DNA of 13,699 nt from Actinomycetes bacterium. GTDB lineage: Bacteria > Actinomycetota > Acidimicrobiia > Acidimicrobiales > RAAP-2. The stretch spans positions 1 to 13,699 of the forward strand of contig JAJZMN010000100.1 in assembly GCA_021850345.1 (NCBI GenBank), read 5' to 3'. Below, piece by piece: positions 7,064 through 13,537 of the stretch (position 1 is its first letter; every line of letters begins with the position of its first letter). The notes under the pieces are model-generated. The model saw only the letters and a program-made list of their open reading frames with translations, was not told the DNA's origin and made no database searches. Position numbers and translations under genes: made by a program.

Positions 7064-8097
7064 CCACCACCGACACGGGCGCCGGCGGCCTGGCGCCGAC
7101 CACGAGGAAGGACTGGGCGAGCGACCAGGAAGTGCGCTGGTGCCCGGGCTGCGGGGACTACTCGATCCTGGCGGCCATCCAGATGCTCTTGCCCGACCTC
7201 GGAGCACGGCGGGAGAACACCGTCTTTCTCTCGGGGATCGGCTGCGCGGCGCGTTTCCCCTACTACATGAACACCTACGGGCTGCACTCGATACACGGAC
7301 GCGCGCCCGCGATCGCGACCGGCCTCGCCACCACCCGGCCGGATCTCGACGTGTGGGTGATCACCGGCGACGGCGATGCGCTGTCGATCGGAGGGAACCA
7401 CCTGATCCACGCGTTGCGTCGGAACGTGCGGATGACGATCCTCATGTTCAACAACCAGATCTACGGACTGACCAAGGGGCAGTACTCCCCGACGTCGGAG
7501 CTCGCGAAGGTCACCAAGTCGACGCCGTTCGGGTCCCTCGACACGCCGTTCAACCCGATCAGCCTGGCGCTCGGTGCGGAGGCGACCTTCGTGGCGAGGA
7601 CCCATGACATGGACCGCCAGCACATGCAGGAGACCTTCCGGCGTGCCCACGACCACGACGGCGCGGCGTTCGTGGAGGTCTACCAGAACTGCAACGTCTT
7701 CAACGACGGCGCCTTCGAGAAGATCACGGCCCGCGACGCTCGTGCGGGGATGCTCATCCCGCTCGTCCATGGCGAGCCCCTTCGCTTCGGTGCCGAGCGC
7801 GAGAAGGGTGTCGTCCAACGCGCGGACGGCCGGCTCGAGATCGTCGACGTCGCAGACGTCGGGGAGGACGCGCTCTTGGTGCACGACGAGCGCCGGGAAG
7901 ACCCCGGGCTCGCGTTCGCGCTGTCGCGGCTCAGCCGGGGCCCGCTCGAGCCGACGCCCATCGGCGTCTTCCGCTGCGTCGAGCGCCCCGAGTACGGCGA
8001 CGCGATGGCGCGCCAGGTCGCGGACGCCCAGGAGCGCCGGGGAGTCGGCGATCTGAAGGCGCTGGTGCGCTCCGGCGCCACCTGGACCGTCGAATAG
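7060..8097 (+). CDS. korB: 2-oxoacid:ferredoxin oxidoreductase beta subunit (KorB)
   Basis: A 345-aa beta subunit that binds thiamine pyrophosphate and a [4Fe-4S] cluster and completes the KorAB enzyme. The cluster ligands are visible as C28-P-G-C31, C62 (GIGCAARFPYY) and C211 (YQNCNVFNDGAFE). The TPP/Mg motif starts at GDGDALSIGGNH (103-114) and ends at NNQIYGLTKGQYSPTS (131-146). The C-terminal ~100 residues (from about 245) form the less conserved tail seen in actinobacterial KorB. It starts with GTG in the GTGA overlap with korA and has a good SD, so the subunits are made in step. No ferredoxin gene is present in the window, so the electron acceptor is encoded elsewhere. The TAG stop faces the DUF1015 gene at 6 bp. 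Confidence 0.95.
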   Translation: MTTTDTGAGGLAPTTRKDWASDQEVRWCPGCGDYSILAAIQMLLPDLGARRENTVFLSGIGCAARFPYYMNTYGLHSIHGRAPAIATGLATTRPDLDVWVITGDGDALSIGGNHLIHALRRNVRMTILMFNNQIYGLTKGQYSPTSELAKVTKSTPFGSLDTPFNPISLALGAEATFVARTHDMDRQHMQETFRRAHDHDGAAFVEVYQNCNVFNDGAFEKITARDARAGMLIPLVHGEPLRFGAEREKGVVQRADGRLEIVDVADVGEDALLVHDERREDPGLAFALSRLSRGPLEPTPIGVFRCVERPEYGDAMARQVADAQERRGVGDLKALVRSGATWTVE

Positions 8098-8103
8098 GCG
8101 CGG

Positions 8104-9300
8104 CTATGCCGGCGCCGGCGCCGCCAGGAGCCGGAAGACCATGCCCGTACGGGGCTTGGGCACGAAGTACGTCGTCTTGGGCGGCATGCGCCGGCGTGCG
8201 GACGCCCACTCGGAGATCTGAGCGACGGTGACGGGCTGCAAGAGGATCGCCGCCTGGGCGTGCCGGGTGCCGAGTGCCCCGAGCATCTCGTCGATGCGCG
8301 TGGTGTAGGACAACGAGAGGCCGTCGACCTCGCGCAGCGCCAGGTCGACCAGCCCGGCGACCAGATCGGTGCCCGCCTCGTCGAACGCGCCCGGTCGTAC
8401 CGTGAGGAGCCACGCGTCGTGCTCGTCCACGAGCGCGAGGGAGCCCGCTGCCTCGAGCGCCTCGACCACCCGACCCTCGGCTGGCCCGGCATGGACCGCG
8501 TCGAAGTAACGCCCGAGCACCTCGCGCAGGTCGACGCCGTCAGGGAGCCCGTCGAGGAGACGGTGGATCGCTCGGACGTGGAGCTGCTCCTCGCTGAGCT
8601 CCACGACGAAGGCCATCACCGAGTCGTGGTCGCCGGGGCGGTCGCCGTTGGCGGCCCGGACCTCTGCCCGGTAGTTCCGGGCAGTCTCGTAGCGGTGGTG
8701 TCCGTCGGCCACCACGACCGGCGAGGATGCGACCGCCGCCGAGACCCGTGCCACCGCCTCGGGGTCGTCGACCACCCACAGCTCGTGCACCACGTGCTCG
8801 TCGTCGACCGCACGGCTCGCCGGAGGTCCGTTTGGCTCGAACGCGGCGGTCAGGCCCTTGGTGAGCGAGAGGCCCCAGATGGGGGAGAGGTTCGCGCCGG
8901 TGGCGCGCAACAGGTCGAGGCGGTCGCTGCGCGGCTTCGGCATGGTCTCTTCGTGGGGGAGCACGTCGTCGCCGACGCCCAACGCGCCGATGATCCCGGT
9001 CGTGACGGTGCCGTCCGGTGCCGTCATCCGGTAGGGGTAGAAGGCAGGGCGGGGGTCTACGACGACCGCCTGGCGCTCCAGCCACGAGGAGAGCAGGTGG
9101 GCTGCCACTTGGTACTGGTCCCTCCCCGAGGCCGGATCGGGCTGTGGGAGCTCGAGGAGGATCGCGTTCAGACGATGGCGGCGCGCCAGTTCGTCGCGCT
9201 CTTCTGGCCCGACGACGTCGTACGGCGGGGCGATCAGCGAGTCGAGCGGGGCTTGGGACGCGGCGTAGCGGGCGCCGCCGAACGGCTGGAAGCTGGGCAC
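8104..9300 (-). CDS. DUF1015 family protein
   Basis: A conserved protein of unknown function, 398 aa from the start chosen here. Family hallmarks are the N-terminal PFGGARY...IAPPYDVV (6-30), HEETMPKPRSDR (116-127) and ADGHHRYETARNY (198-210). The DGHHR motif recalls that of ParB/sulfiredoxin-fold enzymes such as the serine kinase SerK; this is only a motif-level remark. No signal peptide or membrane segment is seen. In-frame GTG starts exist at 9321, 9318, 9306 and 9300. GTG 9300 (MPSFQPF) is chosen because family members typically begin this way and because CAGTCT lies 6 nt upstream as a weak leaderless -10. It converges on korB with 6 bp between the stops and diverges from pgsA with 41 bp between starts. 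Confidence 0.85.
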   Translation of the reverse strand: MPSFQPFGGARYAASQAPLDSLIAPPYDVVGPEERDELARRHRLNAILLELPQPDPASGRDQYQVAAHLLSSWLERQAVVVDPRPAFYPYRMTAPDGTVTTGIIGALGVGDDVLPHEETMPKPRSDRLDLLRATGANLSPIWGLSLTKGLTAAFEPNGPPASRAVDDEHVVHELWVVDDPEAVARVSAAVASSPVVVADGHHRYETARNYRAEVRAANGDRPGDHDSVMAFVVELSEEQLHVRAIHRLLDGLPDGVDLREVLGRYFDAVHAGPAEGRVVEALEAAGSLALVDEHDAWLLTVRPGAFDEAGTDLVAGLVDLALREVDGLSLSYTTRIDEMLGALGTRHAQAAILLQPVTVAQISEWASARRRMPPKTTYFVPKPRTGMVFRLLAAPAPA

Positions 9301-9328
9301 GGCCACAGACTGGCACACCACGCGCCCG

Positions 9329-9334
9329 TAGACT
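9329..9334 (+). promoter_or_regulatory. -10 box (TAGACT) for leaderless pgsA-like gene
   Basis: TAGACT lies 7 nt before the ATG at 9342, with no SD, as in the other leaderless starts here. It sits in the narrow gap shared with the divergent DUF1015 gene, so the two promoters must overlap or lie back to back. Confidence 0.6.
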
Positions 9335-9341
9335 CACCCTC

Positions 9342-10031
9342 ATGACCTCGCCGGTTCCGACCACACGGACCGTCCCGGCCGGCGAGGACCGTGTGCTCAC
9401 CGTGGCAAACGCCGTCACGATGCTCCGCCTCGCCGGCGTCGGCGTCTTCTGCTGGCTCCTCTTCGGTGCCGGCGACCAGGTGGCGGCCGCGATCCTCCTG
9501 GGCGTGCTCGGCGCCACCGACTGGCTGGACGGGCAGCTGGCGCGGCGGCTCCACCAGGTGTCGACGGTGGGCAAGGTGCTCGACCCGGCCGCCGACCGCG
9601 TGCTCGTGGGCACCGCGGTCGTTGCCGTGATGGTCCACGGCGCCGTCCCGCTGTGGTTCGGGCTGCTCACCATGGCCCGAGAGGTGCTCGTCTCCGGCGC
9701 CGTCTTGGCGCTCGCCGCCCTGGGTGCTCGCCGCATCGACGTCATGTGGATCGGCAAGGCAGGCACCTTCGCGCTGATGGTCGCCTATCCCGGCTTCCTC
9801 ATCAGCCACGGGACTGCCGGCTGGCAACAGCCGTTCCACGACGTGGCCTGGATCGCCGGTGTTGGCGGGCTCGCCTTGGCCTGGTCCGCCGCCGCCGCGT
9901 ACGTCCTGCCGGCTCGGCGGGCCCTTGCGGAGGGCCGCCAGGCGCGCTCGAGCGCTGACGGCGCGCCGGTGCTCGGCGGGCCCGTCCCCGCGGGGGGGCG
10001 GACGACGCCCAGAGGGGAGGCAAGCGCATGA
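9342..10031 (+). CDS. CDP-alcohol phosphatidyltransferase (PgsA-like)
   Basis: A 229-aa integral membrane enzyme that moves a phosphatidyl group from CDP-diacylglycerol to an alcohol acceptor, most likely glycerol 3-phosphate (phosphatidylglycerophosphate synthesis). The complete signature is present as D60-W-L-D63-G-Q-L-A-R-(8)-G77-K-V-L-D81-P-A-A-D85. Hydrophobic stretches at about 30-56, 86-105, 110-130, 140-160 and 180-200 fit the usual six-helix fold. The C-terminal ~30 residues are a soluble low-complexity tail. The acceptor could also be inositol phosphate, since the family motif does not settle it. The ATG at 9342 follows a leaderless -10 box. The stop overlaps the next start (ATGA), so the gene is co-transcribed and coupled with the nucleotidyltransferase fusion. 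In Mycobacterium a pgsA gene lies near gcvH-garA too. Confidence 0.9.
   Translation: MTSPVPTTRTVPAGEDRVLTVANAVTMLRLAGVGVFCWLLFGAGDQVAAAILLGVLGATDWLDGQLARRLHQVSTVGKVLDPAADRVLVGTAVVAVMVHGAVPLWFGLLTMAREVLVSGAVLALAALGARRIDVMWIGKAGTFALMVAYPGFLISHGTAGWQQPFHDVAWIAGVGGLALAWSAAAAYVLPARRALAEGRQARSSADGAPVLGGPVPAGGRTTPRGEASA
10014..10020 (+). promoter_or_regulatory. Shine-Dalgarno of the nucleotidyltransferase fusion gene
   Basis: GGGGAGG lies 7 nt before the ATG at 10028, inside the pgsA-like coding sequence. With the ATGA overlap this marks an internal operon start, in contrast to the leaderless first genes. Confidence 0.75.
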
Positions 10032-12523
10032 AGGCGGTGATCATGGCGGGTGGCGAAGGCACGAGGCTGCGACCGCTCACCTCGAACCAGCCCAAGCCGA
10101 TGCTGCCGATGGCCAACCGGCCCATGATGGAGCACGTGGTCTCGCTGCTCAGGCAGCACGGCTTCAGCGACATCGTCGTCACCGTCGCGTTCATGGCGAA
10201 CGCGATCCGGACCTACTTCGGCGACGGCTCGGAGCTCGGCGTGCGCATGGTGTACGCGACCGAGGAGACGCCGCTCGGCACCGCCGGCTCCGTCATGAAC
10301 GCGCGCGATGAGCTCGACGATCGGTTCCTCGTGATCTCCGGCGACGTGCTCACCGACATCGACCTGTCGGCGGTGGTGTCGTTCCACGAGGAGAAGGGCG
10401 CGCTCGCCACCCTCGCGTTGAGCGCAGTGGAGAACCCGCTCGAGTTCGGCATCGTGATCGCCTCGGAGGACGGCTCGATCGAGCGCTTCTTGGAGAAGCC
10501 GACGTGGGGCCAGGTGTTCAGCGACACCATCAACACCGGCATCTACGTGCTCGAGCCCGAGATCTTCGACCACATCCCCGCCGACCGCTCGGTCGACTTC
10601 TCCGGCGAGGTCTTCCCCGAGGTCCTGGCTCGCGGCCGGCCGATCTACGGCTACGTGGCCGAGGGCTACTGGGAGGACGTCGGCACGACGGAGGCGTACC
10701 TGCGAGCGCATCAGGACATCCTCGACTCCAAGGTGCAGGTCGACATCGGGGGGTTCGAGATCCGTCCCGGCGTCTGGGTCGGCAAGGGGACGACCATCGA
10801 TCCCGCGGCATCCGTGGAAGGCCCAGCGGTGATCGGTGACAACTGCTCGATCGGTGCGGGCGTGGTCCTCGGCGAGTACTCCACCCTCGGCTCGAACGTC
10901 CGGGTCGCCGACGGTGCAGAGGTGCGCCGCTCGGTCGTCCAGGACAATGCGTACTTCGGCCCGGGTGTGCGGGTGGCCGGGTCGGTCATCGGTCGTTCCT
11001 GCGACCTGCGCCGTGGCGCGAGCTGCGAGCCGGGCTCGGTGCTCGGCGAGGGTTGCCTCATCGGCGCCCAGGCGCAGGTGCGCGCCGGCGTGAAGATCTA
11101 CCCGTTCAAGACCGTCGAGACCGGTGCGGTCGTGAACTCCTCGATCGTGTGGGAGTCGCGTGGCGCCCGCTCGCTGTTCGGCCGCGACGGCGTTCGTGGG
11201 ATCGCGAACGTCGACATCAGCCCCGAGCTCGTCGTTCGGCTCTCCATGGCCTGGGCGTCCACCCTCGACAAGGGCATGACGGTGACCGCCTCGCGCGACA
11301 CGAGCCGCGCCTCGCGCATGCTCAAACGTGCGGTCATGATCGGGTGCAACGCCGCAGGCGTCAACGTCGACGACCTCGAGGTCGCCACTGTCCCGGTCAC
11401 TCGGCACCACATCCGTGCCGCGGGGAACCAGGGCGGGGTGACCGTCCGGCTTGCCCAGGACGACCCACAGTCGGTGCTCATCCGCTTCTTCGACGAAGAC
11501 GGCCGGGACCTCGACGAGAGCGGCCAGCGCAAGGTGGAGCGCCTCTACCACCGAGAGGACTTCCGTCGCGTGCTCGCGGGCCAGATCGGCGACATCGACT
11601 TTCCTGCGCGCGCGGTCGAGCAGTACACCTCCGACCTGATCGCCACCGTCGACCTCTCCGGCGCACGGGCGGCCGACATGAAGCTCGTGCTCGACCTCTC
11701 CTTCGGTGCGGCGAGCTTCGTCATGCCGAACCTGCTCGCCAAGCTGGACGCGGACGTGCTCGTCGTGAACCCCTACGCGCACACGAGGGGGATGATGGCA
11801 GTCGACCGCGAGGTGCACGCACGCCGGGTGGCGGACCTCGTACGCGTCTCGGGCGCGCAGCTGGGCGCGGTCGTCGACGCGGACTGTGAACGCTTGGTGA
11901 TCATCGACGACGAGGGAACGGTCCTGAGCGACGGCCAGGCGCTGCTCGCGCTGTTGCAGCTCGTGATCGAGACCCAGCCCGACGCTCGGGTGGCGTTGCC
12001 GGTGCTGGTGAGCCGATGGGCGGAACGGCTGTGCGCCGACGCGGGGGTGCCGATCGTGTTCACGAAGCTCGGCTCTGCCCACCTCATGGAGGTGGCGGCG
12101 ACCGAGGAGGTGAACTTCGGGGCCGGGCAGAACGGCGCATTCTTGTGGCCGGACTTCCTGCCCGCCTACGACGCGGCGGCAACGCTCGTGGAGCTGGTCT
12201 CCATGCTGTCGCTCACGAGCCAACCGCTGTCCAAGATCGTCGACGGCCTGCCCGCGGTGAACATCGCGCACGAGGCGGTCGTGACGCCGTGGGAGCAGAA
12301 GGGGATGGTCATGCGCACGCTCGTCGAGCAGCTCGACGGGCAGGACCTCATCCTCGTCGATGGCGTGAAGGTACCCGCAGAGGACGGCTGGGCGCTCGTA
12401 CTACCAGACCCCGAGGATCCCCTCACCCATGTCTGGGCGGAGGCGCCGAGCGAGGCGAGAGCCAGAGCGCGGGCCCAGCAGTACGCGGTCCGGCTCCGGC
12501 AGCTGCTGCGGTCCGGGGGATAG
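10028..12523 (+). CDS. Sugar-1-phosphate nucleotidyltransferase / beta-helix / degenerate phosphomannomutase-like fusion
   Basis: An 831-aa three-part protein. Residues 1-235 are a nucleotidyltransferase domain with GGEGTRLRPLT (8-18), PKPM (22-25), SGDVLTD (104-110), EKP (156-158) and GYWEDVGT (213-220); it probably makes GDP-mannose or another NDP-sugar. Residues about 245-375 are a left-handed beta-helix of hexapeptide repeats. Residues about 380-825 have the phosphohexomutase layout (FGRDGVRG at 384-391, SRDTSRASRM at 422-431). The catalytic TASHNP loop is replaced by VRLAQDDP (473-480), the metal loop DGDADR reads DADCER (617-622), and the GExSGH sugar loop reads FGAGQNGAF (697-705). Mutase activity is therefore doubtful, and the domain may be regulatory or structural. 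The likely main role is mannose-1-phosphate guanylyltransferase-like. Its TAG stop overlaps the gcvH -10 box. Confidence 0.88.
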   Translation: MKAVIMAGGEGTRLRPLTSNQPKPMLPMANRPMMEHVVSLLRQHGFSDIVVTVAFMANAIRTYFGDGSELGVRMVYATEETPLGTAGSVMNARDELDDRFLVISGDVLTDIDLSAVVSFHEEKGALATLALSAVENPLEFGIVIASEDGSIERFLEKPTWGQVFSDTINTGIYVLEPEIFDHIPADRSVDFSGEVFPEVLARGRPIYGYVAEGYWEDVGTTEAYLRAHQDILDSKVQVDIGGFEIRPGVWVGKGTTIDPAASVEGPAVIGDNCSIGAGVVLGEYSTLGSNVRVADGAEVRRSVVQDNAYFGPGVRVAGSVIGRSCDLRRGASCEPGSVLGEGCLIGAQAQVRAGVKIYPFKTVETGAVVNSSIVWESRGARSLFGRDGVRGIANVDISPELVVRLSMAWASTLDKGMTVTASRDTSRASRMLKRAVMIGCNAAGVNVDDLEVATVPVTRHHIRAAGNQGGVTVRLAQDDPQSVLIRFFDEDGRDLDESGQRKVERLYHREDFRRVLAGQIGDIDFPARAVEQYTSDLIATVDLSGARAADMKLVLDLSFGAASFVMPNLLAKLDADVLVVNPYAHTRGMMAVDREVHARRVADLVRVSGAQLGAVVDADCERLVIIDDEGTVLSDGQALLALLQLVIETQPDARVALPVLVSRWAERLCADAGVPIVFTKLGSAHLMEVAATEEVNFGAGQNGAFLWPDFLPAYDAAATLVELVSMLSLTSQPLSKIVDGLPAVNIAHEAVVTPWEQKGMVMRTLVEQLDGQDLILVDGVKVPAEDGWALVLPDPEDPLTHVWAEAPSEARARARAQQYAVRLRQLLRSGG

Positions 12524-12526
12524 GGT
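12521..12526 (+). promoter_or_regulatory. -10 box (TAGGGT) for leaderless gcvH, overlapping upstream stop codon
   Basis: TAGGGT lies 6 nt before the GTG at 12533. Its first three bases are the TAG stop of the upstream fusion gene. No SD is present between the box and the start. Confidence 0.55.
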
Positions 12527-12532
12527 GCGGGC

Positions 12533-12913
12533 GTGCACGTTCCTGACGACCTCCGTTACTCCTCGGACCACGAGTGGGTTCGCCCCGGCGAGGGGCGTGT
12601 CCGCGTCGGCATCACCGACTACGCCCAGGACGCCCTTGGCGACGTCGTCTTCGTCGACCTTCCTTCCGTCGGCGAGACGGTCGGCGCCGGCGAGGTACTC
12701 GGCGAGGTGGAGTCCACCAAGTCGGTCTCGGAGGTCTACGCCCCCGTTTCCGGCACGGTCGTCGCGGTGAACGACGTCCTCACGACCACTCCGGAGAACC
12801 TGAACCGAGACCCGTACGGCGACGGGTGGCTGTGCGAGATCGAGGTGAATGGGCTCGACGCGCTCGACGCCCTGCTCGACGCCGAGGGATACCGCCGCCT
12901 CACCGAGAGCTGA
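12533..12913 (+). CDS. gcvH: Glycine cleavage system H protein
   Basis: A 126-aa lipoyl carrier protein that shuttles the aminomethyl group between the P, T and L proteins of the glycine cleavage system. The family landmarks are complete: [12 protein letters not shown] (6-17), [20 protein letters not shown] (25-44) and the lipoyl lysine K63 in [18 protein letters not shown] (58-75). [13 protein letters not shown] follows near 96-108. Its length is normal. No gcvP or gcvT is nearby; gcvH next to garA and a MerR gene is the standard actinobacterial arrangement. The start is the GTG at 12533, read from a leaderless promoter. That leaves no room for a glycine riboswitch, which often controls gcv genes elsewhere. 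Confidence 0.96.
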   Translation: MHVPDDLRYSSDHEWVRPGEGRVRVGITDYAQDALGDVVFVDLPSVGETVGAGEVLGEVESTKSVSEVYAPVSGTVVAVNDVLTTTPENLNRDPYGDGWLCEIEVNGLDALDALLDAEGYRRLTES

Positions 12914-13004
12914 GCCGTCCACAGCCGCCCGTGGGGGTTGCACCCACTGCGGGTGGCAGGGGCTGGGCGGGCGGCCGCCATCGGAACCGTCGCCCGAGAG
13001 CGGC

Positions 13005-13010
13005 TACCGT
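13005..13010 (+). promoter_or_regulatory. -10 box (TACCGT) for leaderless zinc-ribbon/FHA gene
   Basis: TACCGT lies 7 nt before the GTG at 13018. The spacer is G-rich (gggggac) but abuts the start too closely to act as an SD. A 12-bp direct repeat (gccatcggaacc at 12977-12988 and 13037-13048) brackets the box. Confidence 0.5.
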
Positions 13011-13017
13011 GGGGGAC

Positions 13018-13497
13018 GTGTACTGCACGAATTGTGGCCATCGGAACCCTGATGGCGCCAACTTCTGCTCTTCGTGCGGCGCCACGCTGGCTTCGGAACG
13101 CTCGGAGACCACCGTGTCGTTCCGACCAGTCGACGACCACGGAGAGAGCGCGGACGAAGAACCGGCAGTGACCCAGGTCGAGGTACCGCGCGGGGTCCCC
13201 GCGCTCGTGGTGCGGCGCGGACCGAGCACGGGCTCGCGCTACGAGCTCTACTCGCCGGTGACCGGTGCGGGACGGCATCCCGAGAGCGACATCTTCTTGG
13301 ACGACATCACGGTGTCGCGTCGTCACGCGGAGTTCGTGCGCGAGCCCGACGGCAAGATGATCGTGCGCGACGTGGGATCGTTGAATGGCACGTACGTGAA
13401 CAAAGAGCGGATCGAAGAGCACGTGCTCTCGTCGGGCGACGAGGTACAGATCGGCAAGTTCAAGCTCGTCTTCCTCTTCGTCGCCGGCGACGAGTGA
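13018..13497 (+). CDS. GarA/OdhI-like FHA-domain protein with N-terminal zinc ribbon
   Basis: A 159-aa protein with three parts. An N-terminal zinc ribbon has C3-x2-C6 and C17-x2-C20. A short acidic linker contains S-E-T31-T32-V-S-F, matching the ETT phosphorylation site of mycobacterial GarA and corynebacterial OdhI. A C-terminal FHA domain (about 64-155) has [15 protein letters not shown] and GSLNGTYVN, the phosphothreonine-binding residues. GarA and OdhI switch 2-oxoglutarate and glutamate enzymes according to Ser/Thr-kinase phosphorylation, so a similar role is likely but inferred. The zinc ribbon is not part of the classical GarA/OdhI I know, though ribbon-FHA fusions occur in actinobacteria. 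The position between gcvH and an FtsR-like gene supports GarA orthology. The start is the GTG at 13018; longer in-frame readings upstream are low-complexity. Confidence 0.87.
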   Translation: MYCTNCGHRNPDGANFCSSCGATLASERSETTVSFRPVDDHGESADEEPAVTQVEVPRGVPALVVRRGPSTGSRYELYSPVTGAGRHPESDIFLDDITVSRRHAEFVREPDGKMIVRDVGSLNGTYVNKERIEEHVLSSGDEVQIGKFKLVFLFVAGDE

Positions 13498-13524
13498 GCC
13501 GAGAGGGGGGCGTCGGGATGACGC

Positions 13525-13529
13525 GGGAG
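13525..13529 (+). promoter_or_regulatory. Shine-Dalgarno of the MerR-family gene
   Basis: GGGAG lies 8 nt before the ATG at 13538. The gene is 40 bp downstream of the FHA gene and is probably transcribed with it. Confidence 0.5.
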
Positions 13530-13537
13530 CGAACGGG

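Noticed and set aside
3689..7207. A 1172-codon open frame on the minus strand opposite the TPR gene, fbaB and korA
   Set aside because: Its translation is low-complexity and Arg/Val/Glu-rich with no recognisable domain. It lies opposite genes with unmistakable family motifs, and long antisense frames are expected in high-GC DNA.
8108..8119. 12-bp palindrome gccggcgccggc near the korB/DUF1015 convergence as a bidirectional terminator
   Set aside because: It has no loop or flanking stem extension, lies inside the DUF1015 C-terminal codons (Ala-Pro repeats), and such palindromes are common in GC-rich sequence.
9785..12271. An 828-codon minus-strand open frame opposite the nucleotidyltransferase fusion gene
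   Set aside because: Same reason: composition typical of the antisense of a high-GC gene (His/Arg/Val-rich), no domain, and it spans the pgsA/fusion gene boundary.
12500..12532. A glycine riboswitch upstream of gcvH
   Set aside because: Only 9 bp separate the genes and the transcript appears leaderless, so there is no room for an aptamer.
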